Part shown: piece by piece, positions 37,528 to 47,506 of the stretch
Layout: every line of letters starts with the position of its first letter
How positions within the stretch are numbered: position 1 is the stretch's first letter
NCBI GenBank assembly: GCA_030425385.1
Contig: JAUIAH010000019.1
Location: 62,001-126,000, forward strand
Origin: Verrucomicrobiia bacterium
GTDB lineage: Bacteria > Verrucomicrobiota > Verrucomicrobiia > Verrucomicrobiales > DEV007
Reading direction: 5' to 3'
DNA length: 64,000 nucleotides
Translations under genes and position numbers: made by a program
The notes under the pieces: generated by a model
The model's database searches: none
Told to the model about the DNA's origin: nothing
What the model saw: the letters and a program-made list of their open reading frames with translations, nothing else

Positions 37528-39539
37528 GGTGACTCGGTGTACTGAATCCAAGTTCGAGGCAAATGGCGCACCGCCTCGTCGCGATCATCGGCTAGCCAAT
37601 CCCGGGCGAAGTCCCGCAGCGACGGTTCGCGCACTTCGGCGTTCTGGATCCTTTGCAGCAAGTCCATCGCCTGCGGCCTGGTCCCGGCGCGATTCGCCAA
37701 ATCGAGATAGCCCCTGTCAGCAATTGCTGCCGAAGGTTGTTGCTGCAGCCAGGCAACGACACGATCCGCCGTTGCCGAACTCCACCCAATAAACGCTGGC
37801 AACGCACGCACGGCCTCATCTTCGGTAAGGTGCTCCAGCAACCAGTTGGCACGGGCTTCGAAAGAGAAGCCTTCCAGTGGTGTGGATGCCAGGGCGCTTG
37901 CGACTTCGGGTGTCAGCCGTACATCGAACGCATTGGCGAAGCGTGTCAGCTCATCGGCACCTGAGAGCCCGCGATGGTAGGCTGCAGTGATCACGGCTTC
38001 AATGTAATCGCCAGTCGTCAGAGGCAGTTCAAGCAGGCGTCGCAACTGCTCCCTTGCCTCGGTCGATTGCGCTTGGGCGGCCAGTGACTCCGCAACCGAA
38101 CACACGTAGAACGTGCGATAAGCCGGCTGGGCGTCCAACCATCTGTCTAACATATCCACAGCCCGTCGCGGATCGTGCCTGGCCACGCCCGCCATGAGGT
38201 GGCCCCGCAGGAACTCGTCAGGCCGATCACTCACGCCTGTGCCTAACAGTTCCCCTGCCTCAACTTTGTCCCAATACCACGCTTCCGCTGACTTGGGGTC
38301 GTCCTTCATCCATTGCGCGAACAAATCCGCGTAGGCGATGGCATCGACTTTCATCGCCAAGAGACGTTCGATCTCCTGAGCAGGATCGGCGTCTGTTCGG
38401 GATTCGCTGAGCAACTGCAAAGCCAACTCGCGGGTGCTTTCGAGCGCGGGATGCGACTCCACGGCAGCAGTAAGCTCTTCCGATTGGGTGTCTGTGAGAG
38501 TCGCCAAAGCAGCCGAAGCTTTGAGCAAGACGAGCAGGTTTCTACCGGCAACGCCTTCGTGCACCGCGTTCAGCAGCGCTGTTGCATCAAGTGGCCGAGC
38601 TGCTGGATTGGCAGGCGTTGCCTGCGTCTGAAGAAAGGCCGATTCATCCCACGTTGTCCGTTGGCTCGTGGTCGACGACGCGAGTTGTGCTTCCAACGCG
38701 GCGAGCTTCCGATACTGAAGCGACAACGGCAACGCCGCCAGAGCTAGAACGGCAACAGCTGTGATGCTCGATAATTTGAACGCGCCCATCGTTTGCAGCG
38801 CATTTGTCAGGAGGTTCAAGTTGCTGACCGCACTTGACTTCGCATACGCGGATGCTGCAACCGACGACGCCAGCGATGCGGGGACGGCTTTCGCCAGTTC
38901 CGCACCGAGCCCGGCAGCGATCACCGCACTTGTCAGCGTCACACCCTTGGCACTCAGCAGGCGGGCGAGCTTCGCCAGGACGCGCTTCAGCTGCATCTTG
39001 CAAGCGGCCTCCGTGCGACCCGTGTGACGGGCGATTTCCGCAAACTTCTTCTCTTCGAAGAAACGCAGCAACACGAGCTCGCGGTCTCTTGGTGAGAGCT
39101 GGTCTAACGATGCGTCAAGGAAGGGAATGGCATCTTGCCAGTCGGAATCGTCGACATCCTCTAACATGGTGCTACTCCTGTGACGTGCCAGGGCTTGGTG
39201 CTTACGTCGGCGGCGGCGTTCGGTGCGTTGGAGTTGAGACACCTCAAAACGCGTGGTTTGAAACAACCAGGCCGCCAAAGAAGGATGCCGCCGCAACGAC
39301 GAGGCTTTCCTCGCCAGAATCGAGAACACATTCTGCGTCGCTTCCTCAGCCAGCTGCCGGTCGCCACTCCGGCGCAGCGCACTTGCATACACCAGCCCAC
39401 TAAGCTCTTTCACCAAGCGCGTGAAAGCCGCTTCCGATTGTCCCGAGTCCAGGAACGCCGCGAATAACCTCGCCGGATCCACCGCCCCACCGGAGCGTGA
39501 AGACGAAGTAGCGGAGCTGTTCTGGCGAGTTTCGTGCAT
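37524..39539 (-). CDS. ECF sigma factor fused to a membrane helix and large extracytoplasmic helical domain
   Basis: A 671-residue protein. Residues about 22-190 are a complete ECF sigma factor: region 2 with LVYASALRRSGDRQLAEEATQNVFSILARK and LAAWLFQTTRFEV, and region 4 with LSPRDRELVLLRFFEEKKFAEIARHTGRTEAACKMQLKRVL. After a linker there is one transmembrane helix (AVAVLALAALPLSLQYRKL, about 257-276), then about 390 residues of helical repeats. The sigma domain would be cytoplasmic and the repeats outside the membrane. No separate anti-sigma gene adjoins; instead the helical-repeat gene downstream overlaps it. Sigma factors with C-terminal extensions are known in PVC bacteria. How the tethered domain reaches promoters, by proteolysis or in place, is not visible here. 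Confidence 0.88.
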   Translation of the reverse strand: MHETRQNSSATSSSRSGGAVDPARLFAAFLDSGQSEAAFTRLVKELSGLVYASALRRSGDRQLAEEATQNVFSILARKASSLRRHPSLAAWLFQTTRFEVSQLQRTERRRRRKHQALARHRSSTMLEDVDDSDWQDAIPFLDASLDQLSPRDRELVLLRFFEEKKFAEIARHTGRTEAACKMQLKRVLAKLARLLSAKGVTLTSAVIAAGLGAELAKAVPASLASSVAASAYAKSSAVSNLNLLTNALQTMGAFKLSSITAVAVLALAALPLSLQYRKLAALEAQLASSTTSQRTTWDESAFLQTQATPANPAARPLDATALLNAVHEGVAGRNLLVLLKASAALATLTDTQSEELTAAVESHPALESTRELALQLLSESRTDADPAQEIERLLAMKVDAIAYADLFAQWMKDDPKSAEAWYWDKVEAGELLGTGVSDRPDEFLRGHLMAGVARHDPRRAVDMLDRWLDAQPAYRTFYVCSVAESLAAQAQSTEAREQLRRLLELPLTTGDYIEAVITAAYHRGLSGADELTRFANAFDVRLTPEVASALASTPLEGFSFEARANWLLEHLTEDEAVRALPAFIGWSSATADRVVAWLQQQPSAAIADRGYLDLANRAGTRPQAMDLLQRIQNAEVREPSLRDFARDWLADDRDEAVRHLPRTWIQYTESP

Positions 39540-39618
39540 TTGCTTTATCTCATTGCGGCCAGATTTGCGGGGAAAGTAACATCATTTCGAGCACCAAAGA
39601 CGCTTTTCCAAAGGCGAA

Positions 39619-40510
39619 TCACGGTTTGGGGAGAAGCGCGCGTTTGATGGACTCCGGGAGGGCGCTTGCCTCCAACGCAGCCCGCCCTTCCTTTGGATCA
39701 CGCAGCAACCACCGCTGCATGACCGAGCGAGTCATTTGCTCGCGATTCCTTTGATCACTCATCAAGCCTAGAACCTCAACTGCTTGCGCCGGGTGGTCAC
39801 GAAGGGAACGCATGGCTTGCCTCTGAATATAGAGGTCGCGCTCTTTGCCTGCAGCCATGGCTTCCACCTTGGCAACGAGCCGGTCCGGTTCTTTCTCAAA
39901 GACAATTCTTTCCACGAACTCGAGTACCGCATGTTTGTCAGGCCCTTCTTCAAGGGCTTCGGCTTGCTTGAGGGCTTCGATAGGATTCTCGCAAGCCAAT
40001 CGCTTGATGCCGCCGTATTGGCGCTCTATCCGATCACTATCGATCCGGTCTAGCAGAGATGTTAGATCGGTGCCAGGATCATGAATGGCATGGCGTTGGG
40101 TTTGAAGGGCAACGAGCGCCTCTGGATCGTTTATCTTGAACCACGCGAGCGCTTGCTCGAACGCTTCATCGTTGAGATGTTCCGCAAGCGCTCTCAGAAT
40201 GGCCTCGACGATCCCAAAGATCATCCCAACCTCGACGGATTCATCTCGGCCATCAAGATTGGAGACAAGCCGAAAGGTGCGATCGCACGTATTTGAGCGC
40301 TTCGTCAGGGAAATGCCGTCCTGCTCCATTGGCGATTCGCTTGATAAAACGCTCGTTCTCGTCAGCATCTAGTTCCTTAGCACCAATGGTAGTGATCCAT
40401 TCGAAGTGCTTCTTGAGTTCTGCCAGGGCTTGTGGCGTCGGCACGGCATCGTCAGCTAAGGCAGCGGTAGAACGGACAATGAGAAGTATGATGAGAATTG
40501 GACGAAGCAT
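39619..40510 (-). pseudogene. Frameshifted gene for a secreted helical-repeat protein
   Basis: The 5' part reads from ATG 40510 as a signal peptide (RPILIILLIVRSTAALA) and a helical region up to FPDEALKYVRSHLSACLQS, ending at 40253. The continuation, in another frame, runs from the overlap near 40250-40290 to 39619 with the same W/DP/A repeat style (LAWFKINDPEALVAL, QRWLLRDPKEGRAALEAS) and no signal of its own. Together they would form one protein of about 290 residues related in style to the two genes downstream. One frameshift explains the pair; it could be real decay, programmed slippage or a sequence error. Confidence 0.6.
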
Positions 40511-40620
40511 GAGGCATCCCGGTTGCATGGGAACTACGCTATCCTTCCAACTAGACGAGGCAAGTGGTCCGGCTTTACGAGAGGATGGATGCGTGTAGCG
40601 TGTGGGGTTGCCTCTTCATC

Positions 40621-43473
40621 ATGAAACCGTTAGACACCTTTGCTCGTCGTCATCTGGGATCTTCCACCGAGGATCAGGATGCCATGGTCGCTACCCTTGA
40701 TTACCCGAATCTGGAGGCGCTGATCGATGACGTGGTCCCTCCGGAGATCCGCGACACGCAACCGCTGAATTTGCCCAAGCCCCTTTCCGAGTCGGAAGCA
40801 ACCACGACTCTGCGCACCATGATGGCGCAGAATGCCGTGCCGCGGTCATTCATCGGTGCGGGGTATCACGGTTGCCTCATTCCCCCCGTGATTCAGCGGA
40901 ATATTCTGGAGAACCCGGGCTGGTACACGGCTTACACCCCTTACCAGGCAGAGATCGCGCAGGGACGCCTGGAGGCGTTGCTCAATTTCCAAACCCTGAT
41001 CACGGAATTGACGGGATTGGACGTGGCTAATGCCTCGCTCTTGGATGAGGCGACCGCTGCGGCGGAGGCGATGGCCATGGCCATGCATGGAAAGCGGGGA
41101 CGCACGTTCTTCGTCTCCGAGCGGTGTCACCCCCAGACGATCGATGTGGTGCAAACGCGGGCGGAACCGTTGGGCGTGCGCGTGGTGGTGGGCGATCACG
41201 AAACTTTACCGATCGAGGACACCGAGGGCCTCTTCGGCGTCCTGCTGCAGTATCCGACCACGGATGGCGCGGTTTTAGACTACGGCAGTTGGATGGAGCG
41301 GGTGAAAGCTGTGAAGGCCACGACTATCGTGGCAGCCGACTTGCTGAGTCTGACATTGCTGCGACCTCCGGGAGAATTCGGCGCGGACATTGCCGTGGGC
41401 AGTGCGCAACGCTTTGGAGTTCCGCTAGGCTTTGGCGGCCCTCATGCGGCTTACATTGCCTGCACAGATGCGTTGAAGCGCAAGTTGCCGGGGCGTCTTG
41501 TGGGTGTCTCCCATGACGCTCAAGGCAAGCGCGCCTATCGCCTGGCCTTACAAACGCGCGAACAGCACATCCGGCGCGACAAGGCCACCAGTAACATTTG
41601 CACCGCACAAGTCTTACTCGCCGTGATGGCCGCGAGCTATGCGGTCTACCATGGCCCGAAAGGATTGCGTACCATTGCCCGGCGCATCCATGCCTTGACC
41701 TTGCATTTGGCCAAGGCCCTGGATGAATTGCCAGGGTGCGAGGTAGGTTCTCACTTCTTCTTCGATGCGTTGCGCGTGACTCTGACAGACACCACCAGCG
41801 CAGCCATCCTGACAAAAGCACGTCGTCGCGAGATGAATCTACGCGCCCTGGACAATCAGACGGTGGGGATTGCTCTGGACGAAACGACGACTGTGGAGGA
41901 TCTGGCCGAGCTCTTCGAAGTGTTTGGCGGCGATCTCAATGATTTCTCGAACGTGGTGGAAGACGAGGAACCCGATCTGCCCGACTTTGCCCGGCGCTCG
42001 ACCCGTTACCTGCAGCAGGAGGTCTTTCAAATCTACCACACGGAAACTGAGATGCTGCGCTACCTGCATCGGTTAGAGTCGCGAGATCTCGCTCTGAACC
42101 AATCCATGATTCCGTTAGGATCGTGCACCATGAAATTGAACGCCACGTCCGAGATGGTGGCGCTCAGTTGGCCGGAGGTGAATGGCCTCCACCCCTTTGC
42201 CCCGAAAGATCAATGGCAGGGCTATCAAGCGCTCTTCACCCAATTAGAAGATTGGTTAGCCGAGATCACGGGATTTGACGCCGTTTCTCTCCAGCCCAAC
42301 GCTGGTTCGCAGGGCGAGTATGCGGGGTTGTTAGCTATCCGACGCTACCATGAGAGCCGCGGGGAAGGCGATCGCAACGTCTGCCTGATCCCAACCTCCG
42401 CGCATGGCACCAATCCCGCGAGCGCGGTGATGGCGGGCTTCAACGTCGTGCCTGTGCGCTGTGACGAAGATGGAAATATCGATGTGGCCGATTTGAAACA
42501 GAAAGCCGACGAGCATCGCGAGGCGCTCGCCGCGCTCATGGTCACTTACCCCTCCACCCATGGTGTCTTTGAAACCGCAATTGTGGAGATTTGTGAGGCC
42601 ATTCATGAGGCTGGCGGCCAGGTCTACATGGACGGGGCGAATATGAATGCCCAAGTGGGGCTGTGTCGCCCTGGAAAGATTGGTGCGGACGTGTGCCACT
42701 TGAATTTGCACAAGACCTTCTGCATCCCGCATGGAGGCGGCGGTCCAGGCGTGGGCCCCATTGGCGTGGCCCAGCATCTGGCAGATTTCTTACCGGGGCA
42801 CCGGGAATCGGGGGACGCCCAGGGAGTCGTGTGTGCCGCCCCTTATGGCAGCGCTAGCATTCTCACCATCTCGTGGGTCTACATCGCCATGATGGGAGCC
42901 CGCGCCCTGACGGAGGCGACCAAGCTGGCGATCCTCAATGCCAACTACATCGCTCGCCGACTCGAAGACTTCTTTCCAGTGCTCTATCGGGGCGAGAAAG
43001 GCCTCGTGGCCCACGAATGCATCATCGACCTGCGTCCTTGCCGGGACGAAGCCGGGATCGAGGTAGAAGACGTGGCGAAACGGCTCATGGACTATGGATT
43101 CCATGCCCCCACCATGTCGTGGCCAGTGCCAGGCACCTTGATGATCGAACCCACTGAGAGCGAATCCAAGGCGGAGCTGGATCGATTCTGCGACGCGCTC
43201 ATTGCCATCTACGGGGAAATCCGAGCCGTCGCCAACGGGGAAGCCGATCGCGATGACAACGTTCTCAAAGGAGCCCCACACACGGCCGAGAGCGTGTGTG
43301 CAGATACCTGGGAGCGCCCATACGGACGGGAGGAAGCCGCCTTCCCCGCGCCGTGGCTGCGGGCGCACAAGTTCTGGCCCGCCGTGGGTCGCATCGATAA
43401 TGTGTATGGCGACCGCAATCTGGTTTGTACTTGCGACCCTATCGAATCGTACGTAGAGGCAGAGCATGTCTGA
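40621..43473 (+). CDS. gcvP: Glycine dehydrogenase (decarboxylating), P-protein
   Basis: About 950 residues from ATG 40621 ([20 protein letters not shown]), the full single-chain form of the glycine cleavage P-protein. It decarboxylates glycine with PLP and passes the aminomethyl group to lipoyl-GcvH. The PLP Lys is K698 in [16 protein letters not shown]. Other family blocks include [64 protein letters not shown] and [13 protein letters not shown]. The gcvT and gcvH genes are not in the window. No glycine riboswitch was recognised in the 110-bp leader. Its end overlaps the Nudix-ScpB gene by 8 bp. Confidence 0.96.
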   Translation: MKPLDTFARRHLGSSTEDQDAMVATLDYPNLEALIDDVVPPEIRDTQPLNLPKPLSESEATTTLRTMMAQNAVPRSFIGAGYHGCLIPPVIQRNILENPGWYTAYTPYQAEIAQGRLEALLNFQTLITELTGLDVANASLLDEATAAAEAMAMAMHGKRGRTFFVSERCHPQTIDVVQTRAEPLGVRVVVGDHETLPIEDTEGLFGVLLQYPTTDGAVLDYGSWMERVKAVKATTIVAADLLSLTLLRPPGEFGADIAVGSAQRFGVPLGFGGPHAAYIACTDALKRKLPGRLVGVSHDAQGKRAYRLALQTREQHIRRDKATSNICTAQVLLAVMAASYAVYHGPKGLRTIARRIHALTLHLAKALDELPGCEVGSHFFFDALRVTLTDTTSAAILTKARRREMNLRALDNQTVGIALDETTTVEDLAELFEVFGGDLNDFSNVVEDEEPDLPDFARRSTRYLQQEVFQIYHTETEMLRYLHRLESRDLALNQSMIPLGSCTMKLNATSEMVALSWPEVNGLHPFAPKDQWQGYQALFTQLEDWLAEITGFDAVSLQPNAGSQGEYAGLLAIRRYHESRGEGDRNVCLIPTSAHGTNPASAVMAGFNVVPVRCDEDGNIDVADLKQKADEHREALAALMVTYPSTHGVFETAIVEICEAIHEAGGQVYMDGANMNAQVGLCRPGKIGADVCHLNLHKTFCIPHGGGGPGVGPIGVAQHLADFLPGHRESGDAQGVVCAAPYGSASILTISWVYIAMMGARALTEATKLAILNANYIARRLEDFFPVLYRGEKGLVAHECIIDLRPCRDEAGIEVEDVAKRLMDYGFHAPTMSWPVPGTLMIEPTESESKAELDRFCDALIAIYGEIRAVANGEADRDDNVLKGAPHTAESVCADTWERPYGREEAAFPAPWLRAHKFWPAVGRIDNVYGDRNLVCTCDPIESYVEAEHV

Positions 43474-45112
43474 CCAGGCCGCGATCGATGTCGATTGGGA
43501 CAACTGGACCGCGGAAATGCGGTCTATGCTGGTATTTATAAGACGTGAGGATGAAGTGCTCCTGATCCGCAAGAAACGCGGGTTGGGCGAGGGAAAGATC
43601 AATGGCCCCGGTGGCAAAGTCGACGAAGGCGAGACGGTCGAGCAGGCCGCTGTGCGGGAGACCGAGGAGGAAGTCGGCCTCATTCCCAAGAATCTTGAGC
43701 GCTGCGGCGAGCTCTATTTCCAGTTCAAAGACGGCCTCAGTATCCACTGTACCGTCTTCATGACGGAGATCTACGAAGGGAAACTGACGGAGACGGACGA
43801 GGCCAAACCCATGTGGGTGAAGGTGGACGAGATCCCCTTCGACGAGATGTGGGAGGACGATCAATTCTGGCTCCCGCAAGTCCTGGCGGGCGATACCTTT
43901 GAAGGCTATTTCACCTTCGACGACGACACGATGCTCAGCAAGGATCTCCGATTCGGATCGGATCCCGAGCCAACGGAAGCAGACGAGCCTGACAAAGACG
44001 CAGACGAATCGCCTGATCCGGTCAACACGCCTGAGGAAGAGCCCGATTCTAAAGACGAAGACGCACCCGACGAGGAGCCAGATTCCAAGAAGGATGAGGA
44101 AGACGCACCCGACGAGGAGCCAGATTCTGAGGAGGACGATAACGCCGACGACGCTTCTGTGGAAGCGGAGGCCTCAGATGACGGAGACGAGGAGGAGGAT
44201 ATCGACGAGGAAGACGAAGAGGATGGACACGGCTTTGATGACGCCACCTTTCTCCAACTCCAACGGATCGTGGAAAGTCTCATCATGGCCTCGGAAACGC
44301 CCATGACGATCGCCTCCTTGGTCGGGACCATTCACAAAGTGGTGAGCGACCAGCAGGCATTGGCTCAGGAAGCAGCGAAAGAAGGCGAAGCCTTTACGGG
44401 ACCTGATGTGGCCTGGGCCGCAGAGGTGGGGGAAACGGCCATCATCGCAGCGATCGGTGCTCTGAACGCGTCGTATGAACGTGAGGGTCGCGCCTTCATG
44501 CTCTCCGAACGCGCCTCAGGATACCGGATGTTCACGCGTCCTGGATTCGGACTGTGGGTTCGCGGTCTCTTTCCCGATCAGAAACCCCAACGCCTGCGTC
44601 CCCCCGCCTTGGAGACTCTCGCCATCATCGCCTATCGTCAGCCGCTGACAAAGGCCGACATCGAGGCTGTCCGCGGAGTGAGTGTGGACGGGGTCCTCAA
44701 GATGTTGTTAGACCGGAATCTCGTCCAGATCGCCGGTCGCTCGGACGCGCCAGGGCGTCCCCTCCTCTACGAAACGTCCGACATGTTCCTGGATCACTTC
44801 GGCATTCGGACCGTGGATGAACTGCCGAACGCAGACGAACTAAGGAAAGTCGAATTGCCGAAAGCCGAGGTCGAAGCGGAACCTGAAGCCGAATCGGACG
44901 AAGCCTCTTCCGAAGAAGACAAGGACGTATCGGAGCCAGATGAAAGCCCCGCGGAAGAAACGGACGATTCCGCCGACGAGGAGGATGATACGGCTGAAGA
45001 GGAGGATTCTTCCACGGATGATGATGGCCACGTGGACGAGGACGATTCCTCTGAGGACGATGACGAATCTTCTGAGGAAGACGATGGCCACGAGGTCAAG
45101 GAATCGGTATAA
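43466..45112 (+). CDS. Nudix hydrolase - ScpB fusion protein
   Basis: A 548-residue two-domain protein. Residues about 15-155 form a Nudix hydrolase with a perfect Nudix box at 50-72 (G50, E56, R64, E65, E68, E69, G71; text [12 protein letters not shown]...RETEEEVG), closest in look to 8-oxo-dGTP/oxidised-purine diphosphatases (MTH1-like [23 protein letters not shown]). An Asp/Glu-rich linker of about 90 residues follows. Residues about 256-455 are ScpB, the winged-helix kleisin partner of [73 protein letters not shown] and [16 protein letters not shown] second acidic tail ends the protein. No stop or frame change separates the domains. ScpA is not nearby. It overlaps gcvP by 8 bp. Confidence 0.9.
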   Translation: MSDQAAIDVDWDNWTAEMRSMLVFIRREDEVLLIRKKRGLGEGKINGPGGKVDEGETVEQAAVRETEEEVGLIPKNLERCGELYFQFKDGLSIHCTVFMTEIYEGKLTETDEAKPMWVKVDEIPFDEMWEDDQFWLPQVLAGDTFEGYFTFDDDTMLSKDLRFGSDPEPTEADEPDKDADESPDPVNTPEEEPDSKDEDAPDEEPDSKKDEEDAPDEEPDSEEDDNADDASVEAEASDDGDEEEDIDEEDEEDGHGFDDATFLQLQRIVESLIMASETPMTIASLVGTIHKVVSDQQALAQEAAKEGEAFTGPDVAWAAEVGETAIIAAIGALNASYEREGRAFMLSERASGYRMFTRPGFGLWVRGLFPDQKPQRLRPPALETLAIIAYRQPLTKADIEAVRGVSVDGVLKMLLDRNLVQIAGRSDAPGRPLLYETSDMFLDHFGIRTVDELPNADELRKVELPKAEVEAEPEAESDEASSEEDKDVSEPDESPAEETDDSADEEDDTAEEEDSSTDDDGHVDEDDSSEDDDESSEEDDGHEVKESV

Positions 45113-45120
45113 TGCCTGAT

Positions 45121-45139
45121 GCCGTCTAATTAAGACGGC
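45121..45139 (+). terminator. Terminator-like hairpin after the Nudix-ScpB gene
   Basis: A perfect 7-bp stem, GCCGTCT (45121-45127) and AGACGGC (45133-45139), with the loop AATTA, starts 8 bp after the stop. It is followed by TATTAG rather than a run of T, so termination strength is uncertain. Confidence 0.45.
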
Positions 45140-45163
45140 TATTAGACAACCGCATTCCTTACC

Positions 45164-46120
45164 ATGAGTAACTCCAAGATGATGACCGCCTTGGCGGTCG
45201 CGGCGCTCGCCGCTGTGCCGATTGGATGGCAATGGAAGACCATTCAATCCTTAAAGGCTCAGCTCGCGCAAGCCGTTCCCAAGCAAGATCTCGTCATCCA
45301 AACACAGCGCGCGCCGGAATTGACACATGCGTTAGAGCAAACACAAGCACAACTAGCGGATGCACAGCGCGAGACCGCTGAAGCTACCGCAGTGACGTCT
45401 ACTGATGAGGAACCACCTCCCGCCAACCCCATGGCCGGGATGGCCCAGATGTTCGAAGATCCAAACATGCGCGGCATCCTTCGCCAACAGATGGAAGGCC
45501 AGATCAAAGCGATGTTCGGTGATCTGCTAGAATCCTTCGAGTTGACAGAAGACGACCGCGCCGCCATAGAAAGCTTGTTAGTCGAGAAGATGATGCTCAG
45601 CGCGACGCAGGGCCTCAAAGCGATGAATCAGAATCTTTCGAAAGAGGAACGCCAAGCCTTCGCCGCCGAATTCAAAGATCAGACCACCGCTTTCGACGAC
45701 GAGATTCGCGAAACCTACGGCGATGAGATTGCCGACAAGATCTCCCTGTATGAGAAATCTACCAACGAACGCCAAGAACTCGCTGGATTTCGCAGCGCGC
45801 TCGACCAGAAGGGCGTGGCCTTGGATTCCGAAACTGAAGAGACGCTCATGGGCATCATGTATGAGGAGCGCCAGCAATTTCCCTTCACCCATGACATGAA
45901 TGATCCTAACAATGCTGCCGTCCTCGCCTCTCTGAATGACACCAGCGTCGCCACCATGGAGGAAGAGCTCACGCAACTGGCAGATCGCATCAACGTCAGG
46001 GTCGCAGATGTTCTCGACCCCGAAGCCCTCGACGCGTTCAAAGCCAATCAGGAAAGCTTTCGAGCCCTCATGATCAGTTCCCTCAAGATGGGTCAGCAAA
46101 TGATGGGCGGATCCCGCTAA
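45164..46120 (+). CDS. Signal-anchored coiled-coil protein of unknown function
   Basis: A 318-residue protein with an N-terminal hydrophobic segment (MMTALAVAALAAVPIGW). A coiled-coil-like region (KTIQSLKAQLAQAVPKQ, LTHALEQTQAQLADAQRE) is followed by a Met-rich helical domain (MAGMAQMFEDPNMRGILRQQ, MFGDLLESFELTEDDRAAIE) and a C-terminal helical part. Composition is acidic and helix-rich throughout. No family recognised. A terminator-like hairpin separates it from the Nudix-ScpB gene. Confidence 0.7.
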   Translation: MSNSKMMTALAVAALAAVPIGWQWKTIQSLKAQLAQAVPKQDLVIQTQRAPELTHALEQTQAQLADAQRETAEATAVTSTDEEPPPANPMAGMAQMFEDPNMRGILRQQMEGQIKAMFGDLLESFELTEDDRAAIESLLVEKMMLSATQGLKAMNQNLSKEERQAFAAEFKDQTTAFDDEIRETYGDEIADKISLYEKSTNERQELAGFRSALDQKGVALDSETEETLMGIMYEERQQFPFTHDMNDPNNAAVLASLNDTSVATMEEELTQLADRINVRVADVLDPEALDAFKANQESFRALMISSLKMGQQMMGGSR

Positions 46121-46246
46121 GCTGTTTCTCTTGGGCAACCGAGCAAAGAGATCATGGCGAGCGTCAATCGGTAATCGTTCGATCAAATTAAAGATTGTCT
46201 CGCGGTCGATGGCTCGCTTCGATCGAGGTGCTCCGCGCCACCAATC

Positions 46247-47506
46247 ATGACTCGAGAACAACGCCAGCTCGCCGACGCCCTCACCACAGGAGATCTATGG
46301 AAACTCATGCGGCGACGCGTGCCCCCCATCGTCAGCGAATACTTCCGTGGCGGTGCCGACGCCGAGATCACTCTCCGAGGGAACGTGCGCGCGTTTCAAC
46401 AATCCATGACCACTGCCTATGGAGCCCTGAAGTTTCCTGCCGTGGACATGAGCACCACCGTGGTCGGACAGCGGTTAGAGATTCCATGGTTCATCGCCCC
46501 TGTGGGCAGCATTCGCACCCTCTACCCCAAAGCCGACGCCGTGGCGTCCAAGGTTGCGGGCGAGTTTGGCACCGCCATGACGCAGTCCACGCTCTCTGGC
46601 ACACGGTTAGAAGAAGTAGCCGCCGCATCGACGGGGCCATGCTGGTTTCAATTGTACCTTTGTGGGGGACGCGAGACCGCATTGCGTGGCATTGCTAGGG
46701 CGAAAGAAGCAGGCTTCAAAGCTCTAGTATTGACCATGGATACCGGTGTGGCTGGCATGCGTACGATGCACGCCCGCATGAAACCTATGGAAGCCATGCG
46801 TGCGTTCAGCGGCCTCAGTCTTGGAGAACGGATCGCTCTGGCCTGGAAGAAACTAGCACTCGCACCTCAAATGTTGCCGCGTCTGCCATGGTTGCTCCAA
46901 TTCTACCGCGATGGCGGGATGTTTGAATTTGTGAATGTCCTCGATGAAGAAGGCTGTCCCATGCCGAGCGATGGCGACATTGCCACGCAGTTGGCCACCT
47001 CGACCGTGACGTGGGACGATCTGCAATGGATTCGTGAGGCGTGGGGTGATGACCACCCTCTCATTGTCAAAGGCGTCCACTGCGCCGATGACGCTCGCAA
47101 AGCCGAGGCCCACGGCGCCACCGGCGTGACCTGGTCCAATCATGGTGGACGGCAGCAGGACCGCGTTCCCCCCGTACTGCACATGGTCGCGCAAGAAATG
47201 CCCAAGCTGAAAGATTCCAAACTCGACTTCATGATGGATGGCGGCATCCGCAATGGCACCGACATCCTCATCGCCTTGTCCTACGGCTTGAAAGCGGTTG
47301 GCATCGGACGCGTCACTGCAGCCGGCATCGGCGCAGGGGGACCCGCTGGTCTCACCCGCGCCTTTGAAATCCTCAGAACCGAGTTTGAACGCGCCATGCG
47401 TCTCGTCGGCGTCGCCAGCGTCAATGAACTCCGAGCCCGCGGCTCGGAAATCCGGCGCGAAAGCATGTTAGTCGGAGACGGTCATTTGCCGCCTTTCGAC
47501 TTCTAA
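46247..47506 (+). CDS. FMN-dependent alpha-hydroxy-acid oxidizing protein
   Basis: A 419-residue TIM-barrel flavoprotein of the LldD/glycolate oxidase/lactate monooxygenase family, which oxidises L-2-hydroxy acids to 2-oxo acids. Family residues: VSEYFRGGADAEITLRGN near the N-terminus, APVGSIRTLYPKAD, CWFQLYL, ALVLTMDTGVAG, the Lys in LIVKGV, the catalytic His and substrate Arg in SNHGGRQQDRVPP, and FMN phosphate binding at DGGIRNGTDILIALSYGLKAVGIGR. The usual SNHGGRQLD reads SNHGGRQQD. Electron acceptor (quinone or oxygen) and substrate are open. Confidence 0.9.
   Translation: MTREQRQLADALTTGDLWKLMRRRVPPIVSEYFRGGADAEITLRGNVRAFQQSMTTAYGALKFPAVDMSTTVVGQRLEIPWFIAPVGSIRTLYPKADAVASKVAGEFGTAMTQSTLSGTRLEEVAAASTGPCWFQLYLCGGRETALRGIARAKEAGFKALVLTMDTGVAGMRTMHARMKPMEAMRAFSGLSLGERIALAWKKLALAPQMLPRLPWLLQFYRDGGMFEFVNVLDEEGCPMPSDGDIATQLATSTVTWDDLQWIREAWGDDHPLIVKGVHCADDARKAEAHGATGVTWSNHGGRQQDRVPPVLHMVAQEMPKLKDSKLDFMMDGGIRNGTDILIALSYGLKAVGIGRVTAAGIGAGGPAGLTRAFEILRTEFERAMRLVGVASVNELRARGSEIRRESMLVGDGHLPPFDF

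Noticed and set aside
40511-40620. Glycine riboswitch before gcvP
   Set aside because: The 110-bp leader shows no recognisable glycine aptamer core.
44794-45099. Ser-rich antisense frames across the acidic parts of the Nudix-ScpB gene
   Set aside because: Asp/Glu codons read as Ser/Ile/Val on the other strand; no start signal or family match.
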